Shown here in pieces: positions 26,533-36,004 of a stretch of 64,000 nt of DNA. Within the stretch, counting starts at the first letter, position 1. Each line of letters opens with the position of its first letter. Source of the DNA: an uncultured Flavobacteriaceae bacterium (GTDB taxonomy: Bacteria; Bacteroidota; Bacteroidia; Flavobacteriales; Flavobacteriaceae); the NCBI GenBank assembly GCA_947500435.1, contig CANMRV010000011.1, forward strand, positions 20,843 to 84,842. The letters run 5' to 3'. The notes under the pieces were generated by a model. It did no database searches. It saw only the letters and a program-made list of their open reading frames with translations, and was not told the DNA's origin. A program made the translations under genes and the position numbers.

Positions 26533-28380
26533 TCAAAGGTCATTTGTAGTAATAATCCCTACTAGTTTTTTGCCTTTAATTACCGGCAGACAATTTATTT
26601 TATTTTGTCTCATAGTGTCCTTTGCCTCATGAAGTGTAGTAGCCGATGTCGCCGTTATCAAATCTGTTCTCATAATACTTTTAACAGGTTTCTTCCGTTC
26701 CTTGGGATTGTCCTTATAATTTTTTACATCAGTCCATGTTAATAATCCTACCAAATTAAAGTGAATGTCCATTATGGGTACATGATGAATGTTCCGCCAT
26801 TCCATCATTCTTAGTACCAAATCTGCGCTATCATTTTCTTGGGCAGTTACAATTTTCGTGTTCATGTAATGGCGCAATTGTTTTTGATTTTCCTCTGGAA
26901 TGTATTCACTTCCGCGAGCCAATTGCCACGCATCTATGGTGTATCCTTTTTGCTCATGTTCATAAATACTTGCAGTTAGAATTCGTAAGGCATCCGGAGT
27001 TTTATGTTCCTTTTTAAGTTTCCGAAGGCTTTGGACCATCCATCGGGCACCATTTTTATTTTTTATCCGGTTTTCTATAACGGCCAGATACTTTTCGGCG
27101 TCCTTGGGTAAAACATTCATTCGATAAAGACCTCTATAGGCCATAGGCAGGAAATGGTCTAATAATAATTCTTTGCATGGAATAAGTTCTCCATCCCAAT
27201 AAAATTGGGCGGCTGTTCCGTAACGGGCGGCATTGTAAAAGTTACCTTTTGCATCCTTGAAGTCCATTTTTTCATGAATGCTATCCAAATGCTTTGGTCT
27301 ACCTTGCATGATTCCCGCCCAAAACATAAAATTGGCGATCTCATCCGTTGTTGTGGGGCCAGAAGGCATATAGCGATTCTCGATGCGCACGTGGGGTTTG
27401 CCCTCGGTAACACCATAACAAAGCCGATTCCACTTATACACCGTGCCATTGTGCAGTTGCAATGCTTTCAATTTGGGAATGTTCCCTTTTTCAAGCTCAG
27501 ATAGACTTTCCGTTTGGAAATCCGCAGTCAAAAGGCTTCTAAAATTTACCACACTATCCTTATAAAAATCAACTATCGTACCCCTCGCCCAATCGTTTCC
27601 GAACCCGACCCTGGCATCACGCTCATTGAGTAGAAAATTGCTTGCTCTAGTATCGACACTCTGGGTAAAAAGGGCAATTCGGGTTTCTTGCCAAAGTTCC
27701 CTTCCCATCAATATTGGTGAATTGGCACAAATTGATAGCACTGGGCCGGCAATGGCTTGGGCCCAATTATAACTATCAACAAAATCATTGGCATCTAGCT
27801 GTAAATGTGCCTGAAAACTGGTATTACATCCCTCAAAAAGAATGGAATCATGGTGCAAATTTATTTCGTCTACTCCCTTGATGTGTAGCTCAAGGTCATC
27901 GCCACGTAAATCACGAATGGTCTCGTCAAGCACCTGATACCTTTTCACAGGAGTCATATATGAAGTGAGTAAATGGCGTGAATCGATAGTTGGTAAGATT
28001 CCTGTCAAAATAACCTTAAGATTATGCTTTGCCGCATTCGTTTTTGCCTTGGACATTAATTGGTCTAGTTGCTCGTGCATTTTTGAGAAACAATCTTCGC
28101 CAAGTAGCAATGGGTTAAGATTAACCTCAAGATTATATAGTGCTATTTCGGTAGTGAAACTAGGGTCATTTATAGCTTTTAAAACCTCCAAGGCTTTATT
28201 TGAAGGTTCCCATTGCTCGTCGACTAAACAAAATTCCTGCTCGGCGCCAATATGAATATTCGTATCGAACATTCCTGTATTCAGCATTTGTTCCAAAGCT
28301 TCCAAATCACCCAATAACTGTGAAATGTACCTCTCTCGTAAAATACTTCCTGATAAACGTTCAACTTTCAATTCGCCCAT
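26533..28380 (-). CDS. GCS2-type carboxylate-amine ligase fused to CBS domains
   Basis: A 615-residue two-part protein. Residues about 1-420 are a glutamate-cysteine-ligase-type (GCS2) domain, with GAEQEFCLVD near 45-54 (metal/ATP-binding Glu pair), an internal FQAHLQLDA region and PHVRIENRYMPSGPTT. These enzymes join amino acids by ATP-dependent amide formation. Residues about 490-615 are two CBS repeats (HHVPIMDIHFNLVGLLTWTD and INCLPVIKGKKLVGIITTND), which usually bind adenosine nucleotides and tune activity. Fusion of the two is unusual and implies energy-regulated ligation. The gene is the upstream partner of the AstE-like gene. True glutathione synthesis is doubtful, because no glutathione synthetase is adjacent. 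Confidence 0.83.
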   Translation of the reverse strand: MGELKVERLSGSILRERYISQLLGDLEALEQMLNTGMFDTNIHIGAEQEFCLVDEQWEPSNKALEVLKAINDPSFTTEIALYNLEVNLNPLLLGEDCFSKMHEQLDQLMSKAKTNAAKHNLKVILTGILPTIDSRHLLTSYMTPVKRYQVLDETIRDLRGDDLELHIKGVDEINLHHDSILFEGCNTSFQAHLQLDANDFVDSYNWAQAIAGPVLSICANSPILMGRELWQETRIALFTQSVDTRASNFLLNERDARVGFGNDWARGTIVDFYKDSVVNFRSLLTADFQTESLSELEKGNIPKLKALQLHNGTVYKWNRLCYGVTEGKPHVRIENRYMPSGPTTTDEIANFMFWAGIMQGRPKHLDSIHEKMDFKDAKGNFYNAARYGTAAQFYWDGELIPCKELLLDHFLPMAYRGLYRMNVLPKDAEKYLAVIENRIKNKNGARWMVQSLRKLKKEHKTPDALRILTASIYEHEQKGYTIDAWQLARGSEYIPEENQKQLRHYMNTKIVTAQENDSADLVLRMMEWRNIHHVPIMDIHFNLVGLLTWTDVKNYKDNPKERKKPVKSIMRTDLITATSATTLHEAKDTMRQNKINCLPVIKGKKLVGIITTNDL

Positions 28381-28514
28381 ATCCGTTATGGTTTTGGTTA
28401 ACTTGACTTTATTAGGTTTTTTGAACCTCGACTAATTTAGCGTCTTAGGGCCGTGACAACTATGACAATTATCATAAACTAAAACCAGCCTATAATGTTT
28501 ACTTTTATAGCCTT

Positions 28515-28892
28515 ATGGCGTTCTCGTTTCCCAGAAAAGAAAAATTGAAGAGTAAAAAGTTAATAGAACAACTTTTTGCAGAGGGGCAGCCCGTTTCAAA
28601 CTATCCTATCAAACTTATATATCTCAAAACAGAACTCCCCTTTGAGGTGTCAATTCAAGCCGGGGTAACTGTACCTAAAAAAAACTTCAAAAGTGCTGTA
28701 AAACGCAACCGTATCAAACGTTTGATGCGCGAAAGTTATCGACTAAACAAAGGGCTCGTTTTTAACAATAGTAAGGGGACTTTTGCGTTTCTATTTTTAT
28801 ACCTTGGTAAAGAAATGCCCGATTACGCCCTTGTAGAAGAAAATTTGAAAGCGGTGCTCCATAAATTCAAAAAGAAAATCAACGATGAATAA
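28515..28892 (+). CDS. rnpA: ribonuclease P protein component
   Basis: RnpA is the protein subunit of RNase P, which removes the 5' leader from pre-tRNA together with M1 RNA. The 125-residue sequence carries the family signature KRNRIKRLMRESYR (about residues 60-75), the basic first segment FPRKEKLKSKKLIEQLF, and VPKKNFKSAVKRN. Length is normal. The stop overlaps the downstream S41 peptidase start by 8 nt, so the two are probably translated together. No rpmH gene is next to it, unlike in many bacteria. Confidence 0.95.
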   Translation: MAFSFPRKEKLKSKKLIEQLFAEGQPVSNYPIKLIYLKTELPFEVSIQAGVTVPKKNFKSAVKRNRIKRLMRESYRLNKGLVFNNSKGTFAFLFLYLGKEMPDYALVEENLKAVLHKFKKKINDE

Positions 28893-30513
28893 ATTACTGA
28901 AAAAGAAGATTTTAATTCCTGTTTTTGCGATAGTCATATTAGTTACGGGAAGTAGTTTTAAGAGTGATTTCTTCGAAATTGCCAAGCAAATCGAAATTTT
29001 TACAACGCTGTTCAAGGAATTGAATATGAATTATGTGGATGAGACCAATCCCGCAGAATTGATGGATACGGCCATCAAAAATATGCTCGATGAGTTGGAC
29101 CCGTATACCAAGTTCTTAAACGAGCAAGATGTTGAAGCCTATAAAATCAATAATGCCGGAGAATACTCCGGAATTGGGGCAACAGTCCGTTCATACAAAG
29201 ACAAATTGGTAATCATCGAACCTTACAAAGACTACCCTGCAGACAAAGCAGGACTTAAGGCTGGTGATGAAATTGTAAAAATAGGGGATATCAATATTGC
29301 CGATTTCGACGATAACGGAAGCGAGCTTTTAAAAGGTGCAAACAACACTTCTGTAAACGTCACATACAAAAGACAAGATGAAACCAAAACGGCTACTATA
29401 ACAAGAGCTGGTGTTGAGGTTGACGCCGTTCCTTTTTACAAAATGGTGGACGACAAGACAGGGTATATTGTTTTAGCAAAATTCAATGCAAAAGCCTCAA
29501 GTCAAACAAAAGCTGCTCTAATAGATCTTCAAGGAAAAGGTGCAGAAAAAATCATTTTAGACCTTCGTGGGAATCCTGGTGGATTGCTTTCAGAGGCCAT
29601 CAATGTTACCAATCTTTTTGTTGACAAAGGAGAGTTAATTGTAACAACAAAATCGAAAGTCAAAAAATTCAATCGTGAATACAAGACCAAGAATAAGCCT
29701 GTTGACACTGAAATTCCCTTAGTTGTTTTAGTTAATGGAAGCAGTGCTTCAGCCAGTGAAATCGTTTCAGGAAGTTTACAAGATTTAGACCGCGCTGTGG
29801 TTATGGGGGCTCGAAGTTTTGGAAAAGGCTTGGTACAGCGGCCATTAAGACTTACCTATGGGACGCAGCTGAAAGTTACCATTTCAAGATATTTCACGCC
29901 ATCCGGAAGATGTATTCAATCTTTGGATTATTGGAATAGAGATGAAAACAACAACGCAGTTCGCAATACGACTTTTAACGAATTCACAACTAGAAACGGA
30001 AGAAAAGTTGAAGATGGTGGTGGAGTATTGCCTGATATCGAAGTTGAAGCGGTAAAAGCGAATCCGTTAACCACGGCTCTTTTGAATAACAACGTGATAT
30101 TCGATTTTGCAACAGATTACCACTATAAAAACGAGATTGTTGATGTGAGTAATTTTAATTTTTCAGATACTGATTTCCAGAATTTCAAAAACTTCGTTTC
30201 ACAAAGCGACTTCTCTTTTGAAACCAAAACCGAAAAGGCCATCAAAGAGGCAATGACCGATAAAGAAGATGTCATCTTTAACTCAACCGTAGAAGAAGAT
30301 TTCAAAACACTATTGTTGGATATTGAAAAAAGCAAAACCGCAGCTTTGACAACCCATCAAAAAGAAATTCAGAGCAAGTTGGAAGATGAAATCGTAAAGC
30401 GTTATTTCTATCGTGAGGGACTGTACGAATACTACCTTAAAAATGATGATGCAATCTTAGCAGCAACGGAGCTTTTAGAAAATACTTCGAAATACGAGGG
30501 GATTCTAAAATAG
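28885..30513 (+). CDS. C-terminal processing (S41) protease with PDZ domain
   Basis: A 542-residue periplasmic protease with an N-terminal signal/anchor (about residues 8-24). A PDZ domain at about 85-165 (AGEYSGIGATVR and ADKAGLKAGDEIVKIGDI) precedes the S41 catalytic core. The nucleophile Ser lies in the SSASASE stretch near residues 286-292, and the Lys general base in FGKGLVQ near residue 314. The core is followed by about 180 residues of helical C-terminus. Such proteases trim C-termini of periplasmic proteins. It overlaps rnpA by 8 nt, an arrangement common in Flavobacteriia. Confidence 0.92.
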   Translation: MNKLLKKKILIPVFAIVILVTGSSFKSDFFEIAKQIEIFTTLFKELNMNYVDETNPAELMDTAIKNMLDELDPYTKFLNEQDVEAYKINNAGEYSGIGATVRSYKDKLVIIEPYKDYPADKAGLKAGDEIVKIGDINIADFDDNGSELLKGANNTSVNVTYKRQDETKTATITRAGVEVDAVPFYKMVDDKTGYIVLAKFNAKASSQTKAALIDLQGKGAEKIILDLRGNPGGLLSEAINVTNLFVDKGELIVTTKSKVKKFNREYKTKNKPVDTEIPLVVLVNGSSASASEIVSGSLQDLDRAVVMGARSFGKGLVQRPLRLTYGTQLKVTISRYFTPSGRCIQSLDYWNRDENNNAVRNTTFNEFTTRNGRKVEDGGGVLPDIEVEAVKANPLTTALLNNNVIFDFATDYHYKNEIVDVSNFNFSDTDFQNFKNFVSQSDFSFETKTEKAIKEAMTDKEDVIFNSTVEEDFKTLLLDIEKSKTAALTTHQKEIQSKLEDEIVKRYFYREGLYEYYLKNDDAILAATELLENTSKYEGILK

Positions 30514-30518
30514 TTTAA

Positions 30519-31055
30519 TTACCAAGTATATTCAGGCGGCTCTATACCATTCATTCGCAAATATAGATTCGATTTCGCGCGATGGTTAGCCAAATGGTCT
30601 TGTGTGAAAAACAACGCAAAGGCTCGGCTTACGACATTTCCGCTATGATACATTTTACAGGTTTCATCTAACTGTTCTTGTTGAACAGTTATGATTATTT
30701 GTTTTGTATACTCAAAACTTTCCTGCATCATTTCTAAAATTTCGGTTTTTGTGGATTTAGAGGCGTCTGGTGTATTTGGTTTTACTTCCATTCCTAAAAC
30801 ATAGCGATTCGTTATCAACTTGTTTGCGGCTGCAATATGAACCATCTGCTCTGCAAAAGTTTTGCTAACCTCCGTTGGTTTATAGTTGTACTTTTCTTCA
30901 GGCATCGCTTTGGCCACATCCATACAATGTTCGGTTGCCTCTATCCAAACAGGTAGATACATTTTCGTAAATGCGGTTTTGGGGATAGTGTCTGTTTGGG
31001 AAGTGACTTTCTGAATGCAACAAAGTAATAGTAATACTGCGAAAACCTTTTTCAT
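30519..31055 (-). CDS. secreted DinB-superfamily protein
   Basis: The protein, about 178 residues from the internal start at 31055, has a signal peptide (KKVFAVLLLLCCIQKVTSQ). A four-helix bundle of the DinB type follows, with metal-binding His positions in TEHCMD, EQMVHIAA and TQDHLANHRAK. The family includes thiol-dependent metal enzymes and damage-inducible proteins, but exported members have no known reaction. It lies at the left edge of the sugar-oxidation island, and its counterpart at 43070-43621 lies at the right edge. Starts at 31076 or 31061 would add a few residues before the signal peptide. Confidence 0.8.
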   Translation of the reverse strand: MKKVFAVLLLLCCIQKVTSQTDTIPKTAFTKMYLPVWIEATEHCMDVAKAMPEEKYNYKPTEVSKTFAEQMVHIAAANKLITNRYVLGMEVKPNTPDASKSTKTEILEMMQESFEYTKQIIITVQQEQLDETCKMYHSGNVVSRAFALFFTQDHLANHRAKSNLYLRMNGIEPPEYTW

Positions 31056-31091
31056 AATCATATCTTTAGGTGTCATATTTTAGGAGCGATA

Positions 31092-31982
31092 ATGTCTAAA
31101 AAAATTATGGGAAAAGCTAATTTGTTAAACGATGCCAAAGCAACCTTAGGGGAAGGTCCGGTCTGGGATTGGAGAAAACAACAGCTATTTTGGGTTGATA
31201 TCGAAGGAGGTAAATTACATTCACATAATTCATCAAGCGGAGAAAATCAACAATGGGCCCTTGATGAAATGATAGGTGCTGCGGTTCCAACAATATCTGG
31301 CAAAATGCTGTTGGCTTTGGAGTCTGGGTTAGCGACTTTTGATTTGGAAAAGGAAAAATTGACCTGGCATTATGTGCTTGAAAATAATGATTCTTCAATG
31401 CGCTTCAATGACGGAAAAGTGAGTCCAAATGGAGATTTCTGGATTGGTAGTATGCATAAACAATTCATTCAAAAAACCGGAAATCTGTACTGCGTAGCTC
31501 CAAATTTTGAAACCTCAATCAAAATTCAAAAAACCACCATTTCAAATGGAATGGCTTGGACATCCGACAATAAAAAATTCTATTTTATCGATTCTCCGAC
31601 ACATCAAATCCGCTCCTATGATTTTAATGTGGCAACTAGTCAACTCTCCAATGATGAGATTGGATTTAAAATCCCTGAAGATTTTGGCTCGCCCGATGGA
31701 ATGTGTATTGATTCGGAAAATATGCTTTGGGTTGCTCACTGGGGCGGAAGTTGCATCCGACGCTGGAATCCAAAAACAGGTCAAGTTTTAAAACAAATTG
31801 ATGTTCCAGCACCGCATGTAACATCTTGTTGTTTTGGTGGAGAAGATTTAAAGACTTTGTATATTACAACTGCAAGGAGCGGTTTGAACGATGAGCAGCT
31901 CAAAAAATTTCCGCTTAGCGGTGGATTATTCATATACCACCCAGACGTAGTCGGAAAACAAATAACCTATTTTAAAGATTGA
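31092..31982 (+). CDS. SMP-30/gluconolactonase-family lactonase
   Basis: A 296-residue six-bladed beta-propeller of the SMP-30/GNL/RgnA family, which opens sugar lactones such as gluconolactone. Visible motifs are LGEGPVWDW with the metal-binding Glu, MRFNDGKVSPNGDFWIGSM, ISNGMAWTSDNKKFYF and GSPDGMCIDSENMLWVAHWGG, which contribute the metal and active-site residues. There is no signal peptide, so it acts in the cytoplasm. It overlaps the SDR gene by 4 nt. With the quinoprotein dehydrogenase further on, this is consistent with sugar oxidation to the lactone and then hydrolysis to the sugar acid. Confidence 0.9.
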   Translation: MSKKIMGKANLLNDAKATLGEGPVWDWRKQQLFWVDIEGGKLHSHNSSSGENQQWALDEMIGAAVPTISGKMLLALESGLATFDLEKEKLTWHYVLENNDSSMRFNDGKVSPNGDFWIGSMHKQFIQKTGNLYCVAPNFETSIKIQKTTISNGMAWTSDNKKFYFIDSPTHQIRSYDFNVATSQLSNDEIGFKIPEDFGSPDGMCIDSENMLWVAHWGGSCIRRWNPKTGQVLKQIDVPAPHVTSCCFGGEDLKTLYITTARSGLNDEQLKKFPLSGGLFIYHPDVVGKQITYFKD

Positions 31983-32761
31983 TGTCATACTCAGGAATAA
32001 AAGATAAAGTTGCCATTGTTACCGGAGCTGGTGAAGGCATTGGTTATGCTGTGGTTCAACTTTTAGTCGCCAGCGGTGCAAAAGTTATCTTGAATGACAT
32101 TGATACAGACAAGGCAAATAGGGCTACAAGCGAAATCAACCTTATCCACCCTGGCATGTGTGTTCCATTTCCGGGAGATAGTGGAAAGATTTCGGTAATT
32201 AATGAAATGGTAGATTTCGCACTTTCCAATTTTGGAAAGGTAAACTTTGTTGTTCCTAATGCGGGTATTACACTTTTCGGGGATTTTTTGAAATTCACTC
32301 CAGATTCCTTCCAAAAGGTCATGGACCTCAACTTAAAAGGTGCCTTCTTTTTGGCCCAAAGAGCAGCAAAAGAAATGATTAAGCAAGGTGACCGTGGCAG
32401 TATGGTTTTCATGTCCTCCCAAGTTGGCATTCAGGCCTATCAGCATCTCACGGCTTACGGGATGACCAAAGCCGCACTCCGGATGATGGCGAAGAATTTG
32501 GCTTACGTTTTAGGCAAATACAAAATCACTGCAAACGCCGTTGCTCCAGGGGCAACCTTGACGGAAAGGACACGAGAGGAACAACCAGACTATGAAGGTA
32601 TTTGGGGGAAATTAAATCCGAATGAACGTGTTGGCACACCTGAAGATATTGCGAAAACGGTTCTTTTTCTGCTTTCTGAGGATGCCTCCCATATCAATGG
32701 ACAAACCATTCCCGTTGACGGAGGATGGACGGTTGGTGGAAAATATCCTGAGGATTTATAA
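31979..32761 (+). CDS. short-chain dehydrogenase/reductase
   Basis: A 260-residue classical SDR. The NAD(P)-binding TGAGEGIG is at about residues 15-22, PNAG sits in the VVPNAG region, catalytic Ser is in VFMSSQVG, and Tyr/Lys are in AYGMTKAA. The ending (SHINGQTIPVDGGWTVGG) is typical. Aspartate after the second strand (LNDIDTD) suggests NAD preference. Start ATG overlaps the SMP-30 stop by 4 nt, and the SMU1112c-type VOC gene begins 1 nt after its stop, forming a three-gene unit. Probable substrates are sugars or sugar acids, by context. Confidence 0.9.
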   Translation: MMSYSGIKDKVAIVTGAGEGIGYAVVQLLVASGAKVILNDIDTDKANRATSEINLIHPGMCVPFPGDSGKISVINEMVDFALSNFGKVNFVVPNAGITLFGDFLKFTPDSFQKVMDLNLKGAFFLAQRAAKEMIKQGDRGSMVFMSSQVGIQAYQHLTAYGMTKAALRMMAKNLAYVLGKYKITANAVAPGATLTERTREEQPDYEGIWGKLNPNERVGTPEDIAKTVLFLLSEDASHINGQTIPVDGGWTVGGKYPEDL

Positions 32762-32762
32762 T

Positions 32763-33149
32763 ATGCTCTTCAATAAAATACACCATATAGCAGTCATTTG
32801 TTCCGATTATGAAAAATCAAAACATTTCTATGTGAACGTTTTGGGTTTGGAAATTATTAAAGAAACCTATCGAGCTGCCCGTGAATCCTATAAATTGGAT
32901 TTGGCGCTAAACGGGAATTACATCATCGAATTGTTTTCCTTTCCGGATCCACCGAAAAGACCATCTCGCCCCGAAGCACAAGGTCTACGGCATCTGGCTT
33001 TTGAAGTGGATGATATTGAAGTGGTTATTTCAAATCTAAAGGAAAAAGATATTGATGTAGAACCTATTCGAACAGATGAACTTACGGGTAAACGATTTAC
33101 ATTTTTCAGTGATCCGGATGATTTACCCCTTGAGCTTTATGAAAAATAA
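32763..33149 (+). CDS. gloA2: VOC/glyoxalase-type metal enzyme (SMU1112c/YaeR type)
   Basis: Choosing the ATG at 32763, one base after the SDR stop, gives a 128-residue single VOC domain: HHIAVICSDYEKSKHFYVN opens it, RHLAFEVDDIE starts the second repeat with a metal His, and LPLELYEK supplies the Glu. A longer reading frame running back into the SDR is not credible. This matches the SMU1112c/YaeR group of lactoylglutathione-lyase-like proteins. It is the third gene of the SMP-30, SDR, VOC unit and may act on an aldehyde or 2-keto sugar-acid intermediate; this is inferred from position. Confidence 0.85.
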   Translation: MLFNKIHHIAVICSDYEKSKHFYVNVLGLEIIKETYRAARESYKLDLALNGNYIIELFSFPDPPKRPSRPEAQGLRHLAFEVDDIEVVISNLKEKDIDVEPIRTDELTGKRFTFFSDPDDLPLELYEK

Positions 33150-33158
33150 AATACCCTA

Positions 33159-34019
33159 CTAATACACACAGGAGTTAGCATCCGATTTGATGTAGTGTTT
33201 CCTATAATTTATGGCCTTAGGATCCAAACAACCCTTTAAGTTTTTGATTTTGATGTTTCGAAAGTCTATAGGTTGTCCTTCGCTTTGTAGTGCGATAAAC
33301 CCCTCTTTTAGTAATTGTCCGTCAGGTTTCATTTTTGGGTCGTGGCCTGAAACAACTTCACCTCCTACACGAGGTTTAGTATATTCCAAAACGGTTTCCC
33401 CGTTGATGATATGGGTGACTAGAGAGTCTCCACGAACAATTAGGTCGGCCTTTACCCATTGTTCTCCAAAATAGGTTTTTGAAGAGGAGCTGATGCAATG
33501 CCTTGGGTCGATTTTTCCCTCGTATTCTACATCTGTTCCTGGTGAACACATGTTTCCTGTTGGTCGTTCTTTTCCCATCTCTACCCCTCCTAAAAACTGC
33601 ATTTCTATTGATATAGGCCAGTTTTGTTCCTTCAATATGGTTCTAGGATCTTGCGAATGAAACATCACGCCGCTATTTTGAACTATAAATACTGGAGCGC
33701 CTGGATGTGGCTCTCCCACAAAACGATACTCCATCGACAAATGAAAATAAGAGTAAGATTCGTCAAAATATAAATGCGCAAAACGGTCATTAAAATCCCC
33801 TTCATACTTATCATAGCGCACTTTAATAACACTGTCTTCTACGCGAAAAGTGTCGCCATAGTTATCCCCCACTTCATAATGGTGGATTTTGGTTGTCCAC
33901 CCTTCAAGGCTTTCTCCATTAAAAAGTGTTTTCCAATCATCTTCATTTTGGGCCAAGCAACTCGTAACTGTGCATAGTAGTAAAAGTGTCGTGATAATGA
34001 TATTTTTAATTGCTTCCAT
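33159..34019 (-). CDS. DUF1080 (3-keto-disaccharide hydrolase-like) secreted protein
   Basis: A 286-residue exported protein with a signal peptide (about residues 1-23; possible lipobox VTSC) and a DUF1080 domain. Conserved patterns are WKTLFNGESLEGWTT near the start, FHLSMEYRF, and GFIALQSEGQPIDFRNIKI near the end. DUF1080 proteins have a lectin-like jelly roll; some members hydrolyse 3-keto-glycosides. The last 30 residues (KGCLDPKAINYRKHY...) are an additional Cys-containing tail. It sits with carbohydrate genes and converges on the SDR unit, so sugar binding or cleavage fits. Confidence 0.85.
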   Translation of the reverse strand: MEAIKNIIITTLLLLCTVTSCLAQNEDDWKTLFNGESLEGWTTKIHHYEVGDNYGDTFRVEDSVIKVRYDKYEGDFNDRFAHLYFDESYSYFHLSMEYRFVGEPHPGAPVFIVQNSGVMFHSQDPRTILKEQNWPISIEMQFLGGVEMGKERPTGNMCSPGTDVEYEGKIDPRHCISSSSKTYFGEQWVKADLIVRGDSLVTHIINGETVLEYTKPRVGGEVVSGHDPKMKPDGQLLKEGFIALQSEGQPIDFRNIKIKNLKGCLDPKAINYRKHYIKSDANSCVY

Positions 34020-34037
34020 AGCTTAGATTTGGTTGGA

Positions 34038-35144
34038 TTAAACTTTAAAATACACCTTGTGCTTATCCAAGAAATACGTGATATACCAGAAAATGAACAA
34101 TACAAAAAGTGAATTGATTACCATAATCAAATTCTCTGAAAGCCCTAATGGTGATAAAAGTCCCTCGGTCCAAATTTTTCCAAAACCACGGAACCATTGT
34201 ACGCCAACCGTTTCTGCAAATAGGTAAATAAAAATAGAATTTGTACCTACCACAGAGAATATCTTAAGCCATTTAGAATGGTTGTTTTTTACATCAATCG
34301 CCCAATAAAACAAGGTCAAGGTCAATATTGCAAAGCCTCCGGAAGCCAATGTAAACGAAGAAGTAGCGATTCTTTTAATAATCGGAGTTATGTTGAGCCA
34401 ATCCATTGCAAAGCCTAAAATCAAAATAGCGCTTCCCCAAATCAAAAAAGGTTTTATTTTCTCTTTAGCATGAGTATTTGATAATAAAATCTGTCCGCAA
34501 ATCACACCCCAAATTGTATGCGCCGCTGTCGGAATAAAGTTGACGAATACCCAATAGCCGTCATTTTCGAGTCCCATAACCAACATGTCGATATAAGAAC
34601 CAAAACTTTCATGACCCTGCGCATACGGTGCTTCAGGATTATAAACACGATATAGGACCTCCGTCAAAACCAGTAAACCTATTGAAACAGCAATCTGTAC
34701 TTTATGAGGAAGGTTCATTAGGGCATAGGCAATCAAAATGGTGAAAGCCAATTGCACCAATACATTCCAAAGCTCCCAAACCAAAGCATGGCTGTAAACA
34801 CAATGCAATAGAACCCCAAAGGCAAAAAGTAAAAAGCAACGTCTGAGAATGTGTTTCGTAGCAGCACTCCTGCTTCCAGAAGCCAATCGCTTTCTAAGGG
34901 AAAAGGGCATCGCAACCCCAACAATAAACATAAAAAAGGGCTGTATTAAATCCCAGAATCGAAGACCGTTCCAAGGATGATGATGTAATTGGTGGGCCAG
35001 CCCTGAAAAAGCCGTCCCTTCGGCCAACTCCGTGAAATTGTGATGGAAACCTGCCGCCTCCGCTATTAGTAGGAACATGGTGAGTCCGCGAAATACATCC
35101 AAAGAAAAAAGGCGCTTGGAAACGTTTGCTGCAAGTTGTGACAT
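34038..35144 (-). CDS. NagX/HGSNAT-like membrane acyltransferase (DUF5009-type)
   Basis: A 368-residue polytopic inner-membrane protein with about ten hydrophobic helices. It contains LFSLDVFRGLTMFLLI, the family signature near the start, then HHHPWNGLRFWDLIQPFFMF and VGVAMPFSLRKR. These match the heparan-alpha-glucosaminide N-acetyltransferase/NagX group, which moves acyl groups onto amino sugars across the membrane. The gene ends 18 nt before the DUF1080 gene, in the same direction, so they form an operon that points away from the divergent phytanoyl-CoA dioxygenase-like gene. Natural substrate unknown. Confidence 0.85.
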   Translation of the reverse strand: MSQLAANVSKRLFSLDVFRGLTMFLLIAEAAGFHHNFTELAEGTAFSGLAHQLHHHPWNGLRFWDLIQPFFMFIVGVAMPFSLRKRLASGSRSAATKHILRRCFLLFAFGVLLHCVYSHALVWELWNVLVQLAFTILIAYALMNLPHKVQIAVSIGLLVLTEVLYRVYNPEAPYAQGHESFGSYIDMLVMGLENDGYWVFVNFIPTAAHTIWGVICGQILLSNTHAKEKIKPFLIWGSAILILGFAMDWLNITPIIKRIATSSFTLASGGFAILTLTLFYWAIDVKNNHSKWLKIFSVVGTNSIFIYLFAETVGVQWFRGFGKIWTEGLLSPLGLSENLIMVINSLFVLFIFWYITYFLDKHKVYFKV

Positions 35145-35271
35145 GGAAATAGGTTGATTGGTTATGCTGCCTCAATTTAAGCAATAATCCGTCAATCGGG
35201 ACAAACCCTTTGAATCATAATTTTCAAAATGAATTTTTCTTTACCTTTCATAGCAATTAAACGTCATACCT

Positions 35272-35994
35272 ATGATATCAGAAGAACAAAAATCATTCTT
35301 TGAACAAGAGGGATATTTGGTAGTAGAAAATTTGATTTCTAAACCGGACGTGGACTATTACAGTAATATGTACAACTCGTTTCTGGACAACCGAATTGAC
35401 GCTTCCCGTTATCGTTCCGACCTTTCTGGCTGTGACGAAAAGAAAGAAAAGATTACCCAGATTATGGTGCCTACCAAGTTAGTGCCTGAATTATTAACTA
35501 AACCCATCCATAAGAAGTCATTGGAAATAGCAAAAATATTAATGGGCGATGATATCGAACTTGATTTTGACATGCTCATCAACAAAGCGCCAAACACAAA
35601 TACGATTACGCCATGGCATCAAGATGCTGCCTATTGGATTGATATGCCTGATAAACGCGCCGCCAGTTGTTGGGTCGCTATCGACCACGCCTACAAAGAA
35701 AATGGATGCATGTGGTATACCCCTAAATCTCATCTTTCCCCGGTTCTACCGCATTCTCAAACTGGCAACAAAGGGGCATTAAAATGTGAGGGGACCGAAG
35801 AAAATTCGGTGTTTATTGAGCTTCAACCAGGGTCATGTGTGTTTCATCAAGGAGGTACTTTGCATTACAGTCGAGGAAACTCAACCGATAATAACCGCCG
35901 GGCACTAATTACTAATTTTAGACCCAAAGCCATGATTGAATTAGAGCGCGCTCAAGGAGTGGATCACACTGGGGAAAGGGAGGTCAAAAACTAA
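35272..35994 (+). CDS. phytanoyl-CoA dioxygenase-family Fe(II)/2-oxoglutarate oxygenase
   Basis: A 240-residue PhyH-like oxygenase. The facial triad reads H116-x-D118 (PWHQDAAYW) and H198, with the 2-oxoglutarate-binding Arg at 201 (LHYSRGN). Length and order match the family. These enzymes hydroxylate small molecules; many environmental members act on natural products, sugars or osmolytes and not on phytanoyl-CoA. It starts the plus-strand run of phyH, SGNH and PqqB-like genes, with a 10-nt gap to the next gene, and is divergent from the acyltransferase gene. Confidence 0.88.
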   Translation: MISEEQKSFFEQEGYLVVENLISKPDVDYYSNMYNSFLDNRIDASRYRSDLSGCDEKKEKITQIMVPTKLVPELLTKPIHKKSLEIAKILMGDDIELDFDMLINKAPNTNTITPWHQDAAYWIDMPDKRAASCWVAIDHAYKENGCMWYTPKSHLSPVLPHSQTGNKGALKCEGTEENSVFIELQPGSCVFHQGGTLHYSRGNSTDNNRRALITNFRPKAMIELERAQGVDHTGEREVKN

Positions 35995-36004
35995 AAAAAC
36001 ATTT

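Noticed and set aside
27205..27504. Plus-strand open frame inside the GCS2-CBS gene
   Set aside because: Antisense to a conserved domain with no recognisable product.
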